From Georgenia sp. SYP-B2076 (lineage in GTDB: Bacteria; Actinomycetota; Actinomycetes; Actinomycetales; Actinomycetaceae): a DNA stretch of 64,000 nucleotides. A model generated the notes under the pieces. It saw only the letters and a list, made by a program, of their open reading frames with translations, ran no database searches and was not told the DNA's origin. Both the position numbers and the translations under genes were made by a program. The stretch lies in the NCBI RefSeq assembly GCF_003991205.1, contig NZ_RXOZ01000001.1, positions 124,001 through 188,000 on the forward strand, given 5' to 3'. Each line of letters begins with the position of its first letter. Position 1 is the first letter of the stretch. Of the stretch, positions 18,037 to 26,916 are shown piece by piece.

Positions 18037-19155
18037 TCACACCAGGAGGAGCACCCCGACGAGGGACACCCCGGCGGACAGCAGCGCGGCGACAAGGCCG
18101 AGGAGCATCGCCGGACCGCCGCGGCCGAGCAGCACGCTGACGTTCACCCCCGTGCCGAGCGCGACCATCGCCACCGTCAGCGCCAGCGTGGAGACGAATC
18201 TGGCGACGTCCTGCACGCCGTCGGGCACCGGCAGCAACGACCGGACGGCGACGAGCGCGAGGAACCCCAGCACGAACCCCGGGATGATCGGCGGCCGCGT
18301 GGCGTGGGGCGTGGCGACGTCGGGGGCGCCGGCCAGCACGCGGGCCGCGGAGTCCACCGCGACCTGGTGCTCGACCGCGGCGCGAGCGCGGCGGCTGCGC
18401 ACGAACCCCACGCCGGCGACGAGCGGCGCCAGGAGCACGACGCGGCCGAGCTTGGTGACCACCGCTGTGGCGAGGACCGCCGAGCCCATGACCCCGCCGG
18501 CGGCCACGACCTGGCCCACCTCGTGGATCCCGGCACCCAGCCACACGCCCGCGCGCTGCTCGCCGAGCCCGATCGCCTCGGCGAGGGTGGGCAGGGCGAG
18601 CATCGAGACGGTCCCGAAGATGGTGACGGCGGCGACCGCGGTGGCCGCGGCGTCCTCGACGTCCTCGTCCTCGGCCTCGGCCGTCCGCGTCCCCGGCGCC
18701 CGCTCGCCGAGGACGGCGCTCATGGCCGCCACCGCCGAGGCGCCGCAGATGGCGGTGCCGGTGGCCAGGAGCATGCGCAGCGCTGCGGGCACCTTCATCC
18801 ACCTGCCGATGACGAGGGTCGCGGTCCAGGTGATGGCCACGGTGAGCACGATGACTGCCACGGCGCCCCAGCCCAGCCCGACCACCTCAGGGATGGAGAG
18901 CTGGAGGCCCAGCAGCACGACCCCGAGCCGCAGGACGGTCCGCGCGCTGTACCTGAGCCCCGCCTCCGCGGCTGCCGGGACCCACCCCATGTTGCGCAGC
19001 ACCACCCCGACGACGATGGCGACGAGCAGCGCCGAGACGACGGGCACGTACCGGTTGACCGTGTACGCGGCGGCCGCTACGAGCACGGCGAGCAGGAGAC
19101 CGGGGGCGCGGGTGCGCCAGGTGGCGGGCGAGGGGAGCACCCGCCAAGTGTGCAC
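18037..19155 (-). CDS. YeiH/UPF0324 family putative sulfate exporter
   Basis: The protein of about 372 residues is very hydrophobic, with about ten membrane helices. It contains the family signatures VVLRNMGW, GVVLLGLQLSIPEVVGLGWGAV, ATGTAICGASAVAAMSAVL, and GVWLGAGIHEVGQVVAAGG. YeiH-type proteins are predicted anion or sulfate exporters; direct functional evidence for the family is thin. The start is taken as GTG at 19155 (VHTWRVLPSP), with a second GTG at 19140. A short acidic insert (AEAEDEDVEDAAA) lies in a central loop. The upstream intergenic region contains GTCCGCACGGG repeats. Confidence 0.85.
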   Translation of the reverse strand: MHTWRVLPSPATWRTRAPGLLLAVLVAAAAYTVNRYVPVVSALLVAIVVGVVLRNMGWVPAAAEAGLRYSARTVLRLGVVLLGLQLSIPEVVGLGWGAVAVIVLTVAITWTATLVIGRWMKVPAALRMLLATGTAICGASAVAAMSAVLGERAPGTRTAEAEDEDVEDAAATAVAAVTIFGTVSMLALPTLAEAIGLGEQRAGVWLGAGIHEVGQVVAAGGVMGSAVLATAVVTKLGRVVLLAPLVAGVGFVRSRRARAAVEHQVAVDSAARVLAGAPDVATPHATRPPIIPGFVLGFLALVAVRSLLPVPDGVQDVARFVSTLALTVAMVALGTGVNVSVLLGRGGPAMLLGLVAALLSAGVSLVGVLLLV

Positions 19156-19241
19156 CGCTCGCCCGGGGCCCCGGCGGCACCGTCGTGCGGCGCCGGCCCC
19201 CGTGGGGGAAAGCGCAGGATCGGCGTGCGGCCGTCCACGCC

Positions 19242-19344
19242 GGGAACGCGGCTGTCCGCACGGGCGGCCGTCGGCGGGCGTCCGCCCACGGGCAGCCGTC
19301 CGCGGGCGTCCGTCCGCACGGGGAACACGGCTGTCCGCACGGGC
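19242..19344. repeat. Direct repeats of 24 nt in a divergent intergenic region
   Basis: A 24-nt unit (core CGGCTGTCCGCACGGGC) occurs at 19242-19265 and 19321-19344 with one mismatch. Further degenerate GTCCGC(A/G)CGGG copies lie between them. The region separates the exporter gene from the divergent exported-protein gene. No open frame with coding character is seen. Confidence 0.6.
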
Positions 19345-19384
19345 AGTCCGCCCTCGCGCGCCCCGGGTGTGCTGGAGTAGGGCG

Positions 19385-20056
19385 GTGACGGTCAGGACGG
19401 GTGGGCGCGACGCGGCGCACCGGCCCAGGGCCGTGCGTACCGGCACGGCGCCGCGGGCACGCACGGCGGCGGATCACCGCCGGATGCGCCGCCGGGGGGT
19501 CGTCATGCAGGCGGTCACCGTCGGCCTCCTGGGCGCCGCCGCCGTGGCGCTCTGGCGGCCGGCTCCCCCGCCGCCTCCCCCTGCGACGGATGCGGTGTCG
19601 CCCGTCGTGCTGCCGGCACCCGCCCCGTACACCGGCGGCAGCACCGGCTGCGTGGTGACCGACCCGACCGGCACGGGCGGCTGCGTCACCGGCGCGGCGG
19701 ACTGGTTGGTGAGTGAGCTCGGCGTCGCCGTCGGGCGCCAGCCGATGACCTGCTGGAGCGAGCACGCCTGGAACCCGGCCAGCGACCACCGCCGGGGGCG
19801 CGGGTGCGACGTCTTCGTGGGCGCCGCGGGGCAATTCCCGGCCGCGGCCGACGTCGACAGCGGCTGGTCGATGGCCGAGTGGTTCCGTCTCCACGCCGAC
19901 GACCTGCGGGTCTCCTACGTCATCTGGCAGGGGAAGATCTGGGTGGCCGACCGCGCCGATGAGGGCTGGGCGCCCTACGACGGTGGCGGGGTGTACGACG
20001 CGCAGGACGCCACCGGCGGCCACTACGACCACATCCACGTCTCGGTGCACGGTTGA
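19385..20056 (+). CDS. Exported or membrane-anchored protein with conserved actinobacterial C-terminal domain (ARB_07466-like)
   Basis: The protein of about 224 residues has a basic N-terminus, one membrane-spanning segment (AVTVGLLGAAAVALW) and a proline-rich linker. A compact C-terminal domain of about 130 residues follows, with TGCVVTDPTGTGGCVTGAADWLVSELG, HAWNPASDHRRGRGCDVFVG, YVIWQGKIWVADR and GGHYDHIHVSVHG. The His/Asp pattern (SDHxxGRxCD and HYDHIHVS) resembles D-Ala-D-Ala carboxypeptidase/M15-like zinc sites found in cell-wall proteins of Actinobacteria. A peptidoglycan role is an inference. Start GTG at 19385 is preceded by GGAGTAGGGC; ATG at 19484 is an alternative. Confidence 0.75.
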   Translation: MTVRTGGRDAAHRPRAVRTGTAPRARTAADHRRMRRRGVVMQAVTVGLLGAAAVALWRPAPPPPPPATDAVSPVVLPAPAPYTGGSTGCVVTDPTGTGGCVTGAADWLVSELGVAVGRQPMTCWSEHAWNPASDHRRGRGCDVFVGAAGQFPAAADVDSGWSMAEWFRLHADDLRVSYVIWQGKIWVADRADEGWAPYDGGGVYDAQDATGGHYDHIHVSVHG

Positions 20057-20238
20057 ACGGCTTCGGCCGGAACTCGTCGCCCGGTCGCCGCCGCGGACTG
20101 ACGGCGGACACCAACCGAGTGTGCGGCCGCGGAACGCGAGCGTCCGCGGATCGTGGGGTCCCGGACTGCGGTCGCGCGGATGATGGCGTCTTCGGACTGC
20201 GGGCGCGTGGACCGCGAGGGTCTGCAGACCGAGGCGCC

Positions 20239-20817
20239 TCAGGCCCCCGCAGGCGGCGGCACGTCGGCGCCGAGCACGGCGCCCAGGTGCGAGACGAGGC
20301 CGTCGGCGCCGGACTCGACCACCCGGAGGGTCTCGTAGAACCCGTCCTGGTCGCCGTACCAGGGGTCGGGGACGTCGAGGTCGTCCTGGTCCGCCGCGCG
20401 CGGGGCCGTGGCGTCGAACTCGCGCCAGAGCCGCACCTCGGCCGTGCGGCCGGCCCCGTCGAGCTCGGCGCGCCGGCGCAGCGCCCGGGCGTGCTGCTTC
20501 GTCATGGCCAGCGCGAGGTCGTATCGGGCGAGCTCACCGGGTGCGACCTGGTGCGCGTGGTGGTCCGGGACCGGGTAGCCCGCCTCGGCGAGCACCACCC
20601 GGGCACGCCGGTCGATCGGCCTGCCGTGCTCCTCGTCGCTGATGCCCGCGGAAGCCACCTCCACCTCGTCGCCGAGCCCGGCCTCGGCCAGGCGCTCGCG
20701 CAGGACCACCTCGCCCATGGGTGAGCGGCAGATGTTGCCGGTGCACACCACCAGGACGCGGTAGGGCCGCTGGGAGGCTCGTTCCGTGGCTGCGTGGTTG
20801 GGGGCGTCGAGTGTCAT
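20239..20817 (-). CDS. Low-molecular-weight protein tyrosine phosphatase
   Basis: The 192-residue enzyme has the P-loop VCTGNICRSP with CX5R catalytic residues C25 and R31, followed by MGE. The acid/base Asp lies in the DPWYG motif (about residue 155). Family members dephosphorylate phosphotyrosine proteins or low-molecular-weight substrates; actinobacterial relatives are secreted or act on polysaccharide export. Start ATG at 20817 (MTLDAPNH). The upstream open frame to 20934 is not supported by similarity. It stands alone, convergent with the exported protein. Confidence 0.88.
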   Translation of the reverse strand: MTLDAPNHAATERASQRPYRVLVVCTGNICRSPMGEVVLRERLAEAGLGDEVEVASAGISDEEHGRPIDRRARVVLAEAGYPVPDHHAHQVAPGELARYDLALAMTKQHARALRRRAELDGAGRTAEVRLWREFDATAPRAADQDDLDVPDPWYGDQDGFYETLRVVESGADGLVSHLGAVLGADVPPPAGA

Positions 20818-21004
20818 GGCCCCATGGTGCCAGCGGCGCCGGCGGGCGCCGGAATCCCGCAGCCCGGAGCGCGGATCGCGCCACAACGGACGCCGCCGGG
20901 GCCCGTGGGCACCAACACCTGTCCCTGGTGTCACTCCAGCCCCACGGCGCGGGCCGGTTGCGGCGCGATCCTGACGGCGCTGCCGGACGCTTCGAAAAAA
21001 GCAG

Positions 21005-21034
21005 ATGACAGCCCGCCGACACGGTGCTTACCGT
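21005..21034 (+). promoter_or_regulatory. Candidate sigma-A promoter of the small-RNA/mini-ORF locus
   Basis: ATGACA at 21005-21010 and TACCGT at 21029-21034 are separated by 18 bp, matching a typical actinobacterial -35/-10 arrangement (the -10 fits TANNNT). Transcription would begin near 21041, about 10 nt before the GGAGGTGGTC ribosome-binding site. Upstream sequence is locally A-rich (CTTCGAAAAAAGC at about 20990). Confidence 0.5.
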
Positions 21035-21040
21035 GGGGTC

Positions 21041-21240
21041 ACACGAGAAGGGAGGTGGTCCTGAGGTGAAAATTCTTCGGACGCGTGAGGTGGCTACCCG
21101 CTAGCCCGTCAGGGGACGGATCCAGGTCCTCCCGCCGGCGGCGGCGAGTACCAGGTGGTCACCGGAGCCCGCGGGGCCGTGACATCGTCCAGCACGGCAC
21201 CCGGCCGCACGGCCGGGAACCCGCGGGCTTTCCCATGCCC
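21041..21240 (+). ncRNA. Candidate small structured transcript carrying a 12-codon ORF
   Basis: After the candidate promoter comes a strong Shine-Dalgarno (GGGAGGTGGTC, 21050-21060), a 12-residue ORF, and then strong structure. A perfect hairpin CCCGGCCG-CA-CGGCCGGG lies at 21201-21218. It is enclosed by the longer-range pair AGCCCGCGGG (21166-21175) and CCCGCGGGCT (21221-21230). The transcript would end facing a convergent LuxR fragment, so there is no downstream gene for it to regulate in cis. No Rfam family is recognised by eye. Confidence 0.4.
21066..21104 (+). CDS. Very small ORF, 12 residues (VKILRTREVATR)
   Basis: GTG at 21066 opens a 12-codon frame ending TAG at 21102-21104. An unusually complete Shine-Dalgarno (GGGAGGTGGTC) ends 5 nt upstream, followed by CTGAG. 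The peptide is basic and lacks hydrophobic segments. Such strong initiation signals on so short a frame suggest either a leader peptide or a translated small peptide. Codons AAA ATT CTT are AT-rich compared with the surrounding genome. I do not recognise a named family with certainty. Confidence 0.45.
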   Translation: MKILRTREVATR

Positions 21241-21309
21241 GCCCACCAGCGGCACCGTCCTCCGGCCCAGGTGCCCGGCGCATTCGTCCCCGTCCGCCCG
21301 CCCGGCGCC

Positions 21310-21558
21310 TCACACCAACCCGGCGTCGTGGACACAGCGCGCGATCTGCACCCGGTTGACCGCATCGAGCTTGGTGAACAGGTGCCCGACGTGGGTCTTG
21401 ACGGTGGCGACCCCCATATACAGCTCCCCCGCGATCTGCGCGTTGGACAGTCCCCTCCCGACGGCCACGGCGACCTCCCGCTCGCGGTCGGTGAGCCCCG
21501 CCAGCCGCTCGCTCGCGGCCCGCGCGCGCGAGTCGTCCTGGCGTAGGGAGCCGGTCAT
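21310..21558 (-). CDS. LuxR/NarL-type HTH fragment (receiver domain missing)
   Basis: The 82-residue frame (ATG at 21558, MTGSLRQDD) contains only the C-terminal HTH of a NarL-type response regulator: LAGLTDREREVAVAVGRGLSNAQIAGELYMGVATVKTHVGHLFTKLDAVNRVQIARCVHDAGLV. The usual 120-residue receiver domain with its phospho-Asp is absent. The upstream in-frame sequence runs into the MFS gene rather than a receiver. This is probably a truncated remnant left by a deletion that brought the MFS gene up against it; a free-standing HTH regulator is possible but less likely. No partner histidine kinase is present. Confidence 0.65.
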   Translation of the reverse strand: MTGSLRQDDSRARAASERLAGLTDREREVAVAVGRGLSNAQIAGELYMGVATVKTHVGHLFTKLDAVNRVQIARCVHDAGLV

Positions 21559-21628
21559 CGGCCTCGGCTCCCCCCTCCGGCTCGACCGCCTCCCACCAAA
21601 GGCGGACCTGGGCGAGGCGTCACGCCGG

Positions 21629-22924
21629 TCAGGACTGGGCGGCGCGGCCGGTCTTCGCCACGTCTCGGCGTCCGTGGACCGCGTGGTACAGGACGGCGGC
21701 CAGGGCCGCCAGGACGGCCAACAGCCCGTACATTGCGCCGTACCCGGCGGCGGAGACCAGGACACCTAGGAAAATCGGCCCGAGGCCGATGCCGACGTCG
21801 GCCAGGAGCAGCAGGGTGGAGATGCCGGTGCCGAGCTGGTGCGGCGGCACGGCGCTGACGGCGATGGCCTGGGCGGCGGGCATGAGGGTGCCGTATCCAA
21901 GACCCGTGAGGGCGCCCGCCACGACGACGTGCCAGTCGGTGTCCGCCGCAGCCAGCAGCCCCAGGGCCAGCACGAAGCAGACCAGGCCCAGGTAGACCAC
22001 CACGTTGTCGCCCTCGCGGTCCTGCAGGGTGCCGAGCACGAACCGCATGACCAGCATCGCGATCGCGTAGGCGACGAAGAACAGCCCCGCGCCGGCCACG
22101 AGGCCGCGCTGCTCGGAGTAGGCGTTCAGGTAGGTGATGACGCCCGCGTAGCACAACCCGATGACCAGCATGAAGCAGCCGATCGGGATGACCGCCGGGT
22201 GGGCGATGTCGCGGATCGAGAAGCGGGCATGCGTCTTCCGGGCCTCGCCCGCCTCCTTGGCGGCCTCATTGGCGGCGGCCTCGGCCTCGCGCTGGTGCAG
22301 GGGCTTGCGCAGGAGCAGGCCGAGCAGCAGGCCGACGACGGCGGTGCCGAGCACGGCCGCGAACATGGCGTCGTAGCCGACGGAACCGACCAGCAGCAGG
22401 CCCAGGGCCGGGCCCACCGCGGTGGCCAGCGTGGTGGCCAGGGCGAGGTAGCCGGTGCCCTCGGCGCGGCGGGAGGCGGGGATGGCGGACTGGGCAATAG
22501 CCATGGTGGCGGTGCTGGCGAAGGCGTAGGCGGCGCCGTGCACGGCGCGCACCATGATCAGCAGGGCCAGGGACCCGGCGGGCACGTAGAACGCGCAGGC
22601 CACGGCGACGACGGCCAGGGCCACGAGCATGACCTTGCGGCGGCCGAGCACGTCCACGAGGTACCCGGAGACGAGGCGGGCTACGGTCGCGCCGACGACG
22701 AAAGCGCTGGAGGCGAAGCCGCTGGCGGCGTCCGAGGCGGCGAACTGCCTCACCGCGTACAGCGCCATCGTCGTCACGAGGATGTAGAAGACGAGGTACT
22801 GGATGAAGCTGACGAGCCAGGCCAGGACGAACGTCGGCGTGAGGACCGGCTCCTTGGCGGGCTTCGGTGGGGCGGCGCTGTCCGGTCGCACGGTCTGCTG
22901 CTGCACGTCGACGGGGGAGGTCAC
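21629..22924 (-). CDS. MFS transporter (12-TM drug/metabolite efflux type)
   Basis: The 431-residue protein has 12 predicted membrane helices. The MFS motif A-like loop is DVLGRRKVMLVALAVVAVAC. A central cytoplasmic loop is rich in Ala/Glu (QREAEAAANEAAKEAGEARKTHARF). The N-terminal tail is about 35 residues, Pro- and Lys-rich. It belongs to the YfcJ/efflux-like branch; the substrate is unknown. ATG at 22924. The promoter region contains the near-perfect palindrome TTAGGG-T-CCCTAA, suggesting local repression. The truncated LuxR gene lies directly downstream. Confidence 0.85.
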   Translation of the reverse strand: MTSPVDVQQQTVRPDSAAPPKPAKEPVLTPTFVLAWLVSFIQYLVFYILVTTMALYAVRQFAASDAASGFASSAFVVGATVARLVSGYLVDVLGRRKVMLVALAVVAVACAFYVPAGSLALLIMVRAVHGAAYAFASTATMAIAQSAIPASRRAEGTGYLALATTLATAVGPALGLLLVGSVGYDAMFAAVLGTAVVGLLLGLLLRKPLHQREAEAAANEAAKEAGEARKTHARFSIRDIAHPAVIPIGCFMLVIGLCYAGVITYLNAYSEQRGLVAGAGLFFVAYAIAMLVMRFVLGTLQDREGDNVVVYLGLVCFVLALGLLAAADTDWHVVVAGALTGLGYGTLMPAAQAIAVSAVPPHQLGTGISTLLLLADVGIGLGPIFLGVLVSAAGYGAMYGLLAVLAALAAVLYHAVHGRRDVAKTGRAAQS

Positions 22925-22954
22925 GACACGCCCTTCCGGTCTCCTAGTGATTAC

Positions 22955-22967
22955 TTAGGGTCCCTAA
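22955..22967 (-). promoter_or_regulatory. Palindromic operator candidate TTAGGG-T-CCCTAA upstream of the MFS gene
   Basis: A 13-bp perfect inverted repeat with a single central base lies 30-43 bp upstream of the MFS start, in a short AT-rich stretch (TGATTACTTAGG...CTAACTTACG) that would hold the promoter. Its size and symmetry suit a dimeric MarR- or TetR-type repressor; no such regulator is encoded in the immediate neighbourhood. Confidence 0.5.
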
Positions 22968-23140
22968 CTTACGCCGTGCCGGGCCCGCCTGTCCATGGTT
23001 TTCGTCAACAGCCCCGTCCCAGGGGTGGGACGAGCATCCTGCTGACGGGCAGTGGTCGCGCCTCGCGGTCGCCGTGGCCGTCTGTGGGCTGCTTCGTCGG
23101 GGTCTCGGCCTGTGTGCGCCGCGACGTGGCGTAGCGGGCG

Positions 23141-24241
23141 TCATGCTCGGGAGGGGAGCGCCGGGTACGCCTCCGCCAGGCGGGGGACGGCCCGCTCGAC
23201 CTGCTTGGTGAACCGCGCGAAGGGCTCGGCCTCGATCCGCCGCCGGGCGCCCGTGCCCGTGCGTCGCCACGCGCCCACGACCGTGCCCCCGGCGACCACG
23301 GTGGGCCGGAACATGCCGTTCCCGCCCGGGACGATGCGCTCCGCGAACGCGGGCGGCAGCGTCGCGGAACGGTCCTGGTAGCCGAGCAGCAGCTCGTCGA
23401 AGCCGGGCAGGAGGAACACCCCGCCGGCCGCGCCGCGGGCGGCGTCCAGCAGGGCCGGCGTGGCGGGGTCCATAAGGTGCTCGACCCCGTCGACCTCCAC
23501 GCGCTCGAGGTGCTCGCGCGCGACGGCGAGGCCCACCTTGGCCTCGGCCGCGGTCAGCTTGGTCCACCACATGAAGTCCTTGCGCGTGGCGGGGCCGTGG
23601 CCGCGGAAGTACCGCAGCACCCACTCCCCCAGCGCCTCGTCCCGTGAGAGCCGCCGGGGGTGGGGCACCCACTCGTCCAGCAGCACGATGCGTTGCTCGG
23701 CGCCGCCGGTGGGTCCGAAGCAGGTCAGCCCCTTCTGGGAGAGCGTCCACAGCAGGTGGTAGCCGCGCTGCTTGACGCCCAGCAGGCCAGCGTCGTCCCA
23801 CACGGCCATGAGCTCGGCGCGGCTGGTGGAGCGGCCGCCCTCGAGGGCGTCGTGGGCGAGCTGCCCGGCGCGGTCGATCATCGCCTCGTCGATGCCGAGC
23901 TGGGCGCGGCGGCGGGCCGCCCCTGCGAGGAGCCGATCGGTGGTCAGGCTCAGCATCCAGCCCAGGTCCTCGGCGGGGACGAGGTGCAGCGTGCCGCGCA
24001 TCGGCCAGGAGCGGACCACTGCGCCGCAGTCGAGCGCCGCCTCGATGCCGGCGTCACGATCCGCGTTCGCGCCCGGAGCGCGGCCCGCGGTGCGCAGGGC
24101 CACGGACGCCAGCGCACCCGGGTAGTCCTGCGCCTGCATCGCGGTGAGCCAGCGGACCACCTCGGTGGCCGTCGGCAGGCCCGGGCCGGCGATCCGCTGG
24201 GCCACGAGCCGCAGCAGCGCGACCTCTCTGAGCGTCGTCAT
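23141..24241 (-). CDS. Winged-helix HTH_42 DNA glycosylase-like protein (AlkZ/AlkX family)
   Basis: The 366-residue protein starts TTLREVALLRLVAQRIAGPGLPTATEVVRWLTAMQAQDYPGAL and carries the Q-x-Q-D-Y motif (Q36, Q38) that is catalytic in AlkZ-type glycosylases, which unhook DNA interstrand crosslinks. Three winged-helix repeats are typical of the family; the middle part contains ...GYHLLWTLSQKGLTCFG... and FRGHGPATRKDFMWWT. The end contains TVVAGGTVVGAWRR. In natural-product producers such proteins give self-resistance, but no biosynthetic genes are nearby here. The cytoplasmic repair role is inferred from the family. Start ATG at 24241. Confidence 0.85.
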   Translation of the reverse strand: MTTLREVALLRLVAQRIAGPGLPTATEVVRWLTAMQAQDYPGALASVALRTAGRAPGANADRDAGIEAALDCGAVVRSWPMRGTLHLVPAEDLGWMLSLTTDRLLAGAARRRAQLGIDEAMIDRAGQLAHDALEGGRSTSRAELMAVWDDAGLLGVKQRGYHLLWTLSQKGLTCFGPTGGAEQRIVLLDEWVPHPRRLSRDEALGEWVLRYFRGHGPATRKDFMWWTKLTAAEAKVGLAVAREHLERVEVDGVEHLMDPATPALLDAARGAAGGVFLLPGFDELLLGYQDRSATLPPAFAERIVPGGNGMFRPTVVAGGTVVGAWRRTGTGARRRIEAEPFARFTKQVERAVPRLAEAYPALPSRA

Positions 24242-24307
24242 GTCACCGCAGCGTAGAGGGCAGCGCCCACACGCCACCGGCTCGGGCGGCCCCCTTCGGC
24301 CAGCGCC

Positions 24308-24342
24308 CGCCCGGTCCCAGCGTCTGCCCGGTCCCAGCGTCT
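24308..24342. repeat. Two tandem copies of a 17-nt unit (CCGGTCCCAGCGTCTGC)
   Basis: Two adjacent identical 17-nt units, followed by a partial third (CCCCGCGTCTGCG), lie between the HTH_42 gene start and the hypothetical gene stop. No function is apparent. Confidence 0.5.
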
Positions 24343-24363
24343 GCCCCGCGTCTGCGTCCGCGG

Positions 24364-24681
24364 TTATGACGGCTCGGTCTGGTCGTAGTAGGGCCAGGGC
24401 CAGACGTTGAGGGCGGCCCAGGCCTCCTCGATGGTGGGGATGCCGCTGACATGGCCCCCGGCGACGAGGTCGTGCATGTGCGCGGCCTTGAGGAAGGTGA
24501 TGACGTGGGGCAGGGCGTCGCGCCACATGTCGTTGCCGGCGGTGTAGGCGGAGACGATCGCCTCGACCTTCTGGAGCTGGACCTTGGTGATCGGCACGGG
24601 TGAGTCGTCGCCCGGCAGCGGGACGTCGGCGTCGATCTGGTAGTGCTCCGGATCGCGCGGGTCGAGTTCGTGGTGCTGCAT
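24364..24681 (-). CDS. Conserved hypothetical protein, 105 residues
   Basis: The small soluble protein has no membrane segment or signal. It starts MQHHELDPRDPEHYQIDADVP, contains VQLQKVEAIVSAYTAGNDMWRDALPHVITFLKAAHMHDLVAGG as two likely helices, and ends with an aromatic motif WPWPYYDQTEPS. The composition and codon use are those of a real gene; no family is recognised. It faces the LLM gene divergently. Confidence 0.6.
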   Translation of the reverse strand: MQHHELDPRDPEHYQIDADVPLPGDDSPVPITKVQLQKVEAIVSAYTAGNDMWRDALPHVITFLKAAHMHDLVAGGHVSGIPTIEEAWAALNVWPWPYYDQTEPS

Positions 24682-24879
24682 CGGCTGGCGCCTTCCAACT
24701 TCCTCTCAGTGTTGACGGGGATATTTTGCATGGTGGCCGGGTCACGCGGCACGGCGAAATGCTGCGATTCCCGCCACGGCCGGAAGCAGAAGCGGGCGGC
24801 GGGTGACCGGCAACACCCGGCCCGACGCGCGCCGCCCCCACACCGGGTTCCCGTCACCGGACCGTGGCACCCTGGCGAC

Positions 24880-25800
24880 ATGGACCTTCGTATCTTCACC
24901 GAGCCGCAGCAGGGCGCCTCCTACGACGACCAGCTCGCCATGGCGCTTCGCGCCGAGCAGCTCGGGTTCTCGGCCTTCTTCCGCTCCGACCACTTCCTGC
25001 GCATGGGCGACGGCGATCCCCTGCCGGGCCCGACCGACGCGTGGACCACGCTCGCCGGCCTCGCGCGGGAGACCACCACGATCCGGCTGGGCACCCTCGT
25101 CACGTCGGCGACGTTCCGCCACCCCGGCCTGCTGGCGGTCCAGGTGGCGCAGGTTGACGTGATGTCCGGCGGGCGGGTCGAGCTGGGACTGGGCACCGGC
25201 TGGTTCGCCGAGGAGCACGCGGCCTACGGCGTCCCCTTCCCGCACAAGCGCTTCGGCCTGCTCGAGGAGCAGATGGAGATCATCACCGGCCTGTGGGGCA
25301 CGCCCGTCGGGGAGCGGTACAGCTTCGACGGCAAGCACTACCACCTCCTCGACTCCCCCGCCCTGCCCAAGCCCGCGCAGAGCCCCGTCCCGGTGATCGT
25401 CGGCGGCGGCGGGTCGAAGCGCACCCCGCGTCTGGCCGCGCGCTTCGCGGCCGAGCACAACCAGGCCTTCCCGGAGAAGTCCGCGGTGGCGCCCCAGATC
25501 GACCGGGTGCGCGCCGCCTGCGAGGAGGCCGGCCGGGACCCCGACGACCTGACCTACTCCATCGCCCTCGTGGCCTGCGTGGGCACGGACGAGGCCGAGG
25601 TGGTGCGCCGCGCCGCCGCGATCGGCCGCGAGCCGGCCGAGCTGCGCGAGCACGGCCTGGCCGGGACACCGGCCGAGGTCGTCGACGGCCTCGGCGCCCT
25701 CGCCGAGCAGGGCATCTCACGGGTGTACCTGCAGTGCCTGGACATCCGCGACCTCGAGCACCTGGACGTCATCGCCTCCGAGGTCATGGCCCACGTCTGA
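24880..25800 (+). CDS. LLM class F420-dependent oxidoreductase
   Basis: The 306-residue TIM-barrel enzyme has the luciferase-like features RAEQLGFSAFFRSDHFL, IRLGTLVTSATFRHPGLLAVQVAQVDVMSGGRVELGLGTGWF, and PVPVIVGGGGSKRTPRLAARFAAEHN. Actinobacterial members of this subfamily use reduced coenzyme F420 rather than FMN to reduce or hydroxylate small molecules. Start ATG at 24880 (MDLRIF). A second LLM gene follows after 13 bp, so the two are probably cotranscribed. Substrate unknown. Confidence 0.85.
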   Translation: MDLRIFTEPQQGASYDDQLAMALRAEQLGFSAFFRSDHFLRMGDGDPLPGPTDAWTTLAGLARETTTIRLGTLVTSATFRHPGLLAVQVAQVDVMSGGRVELGLGTGWFAEEHAAYGVPFPHKRFGLLEEQMEIITGLWGTPVGERYSFDGKHYHLLDSPALPKPAQSPVPVIVGGGGSKRTPRLAARFAAEHNQAFPEKSAVAPQIDRVRAACEEAGRDPDDLTYSIALVACVGTDEAEVVRRAAAIGREPAELREHGLAGTPAEVVDGLGALAEQGISRVYLQCLDIRDLEHLDVIASEVMAHV

Positions 25801-25813
25801 GACGGCGTCCGGC

Positions 25814-26872
<1,059 letters not shown>

Positions 26873-26916
26873 CCGAGCCGCACGGCCGGGTGCGGGCGGC
26901 ACGCGACGCCGGCCCG

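Noticed and set aside
17981-20056. Plus-strand frame of 691 residues spanning the YeiH exporter region
   Set aside because: The first 450 residues are antisense to the YeiH gene, which has clear transporter motifs. Only the end, from about 19385, is a real gene.
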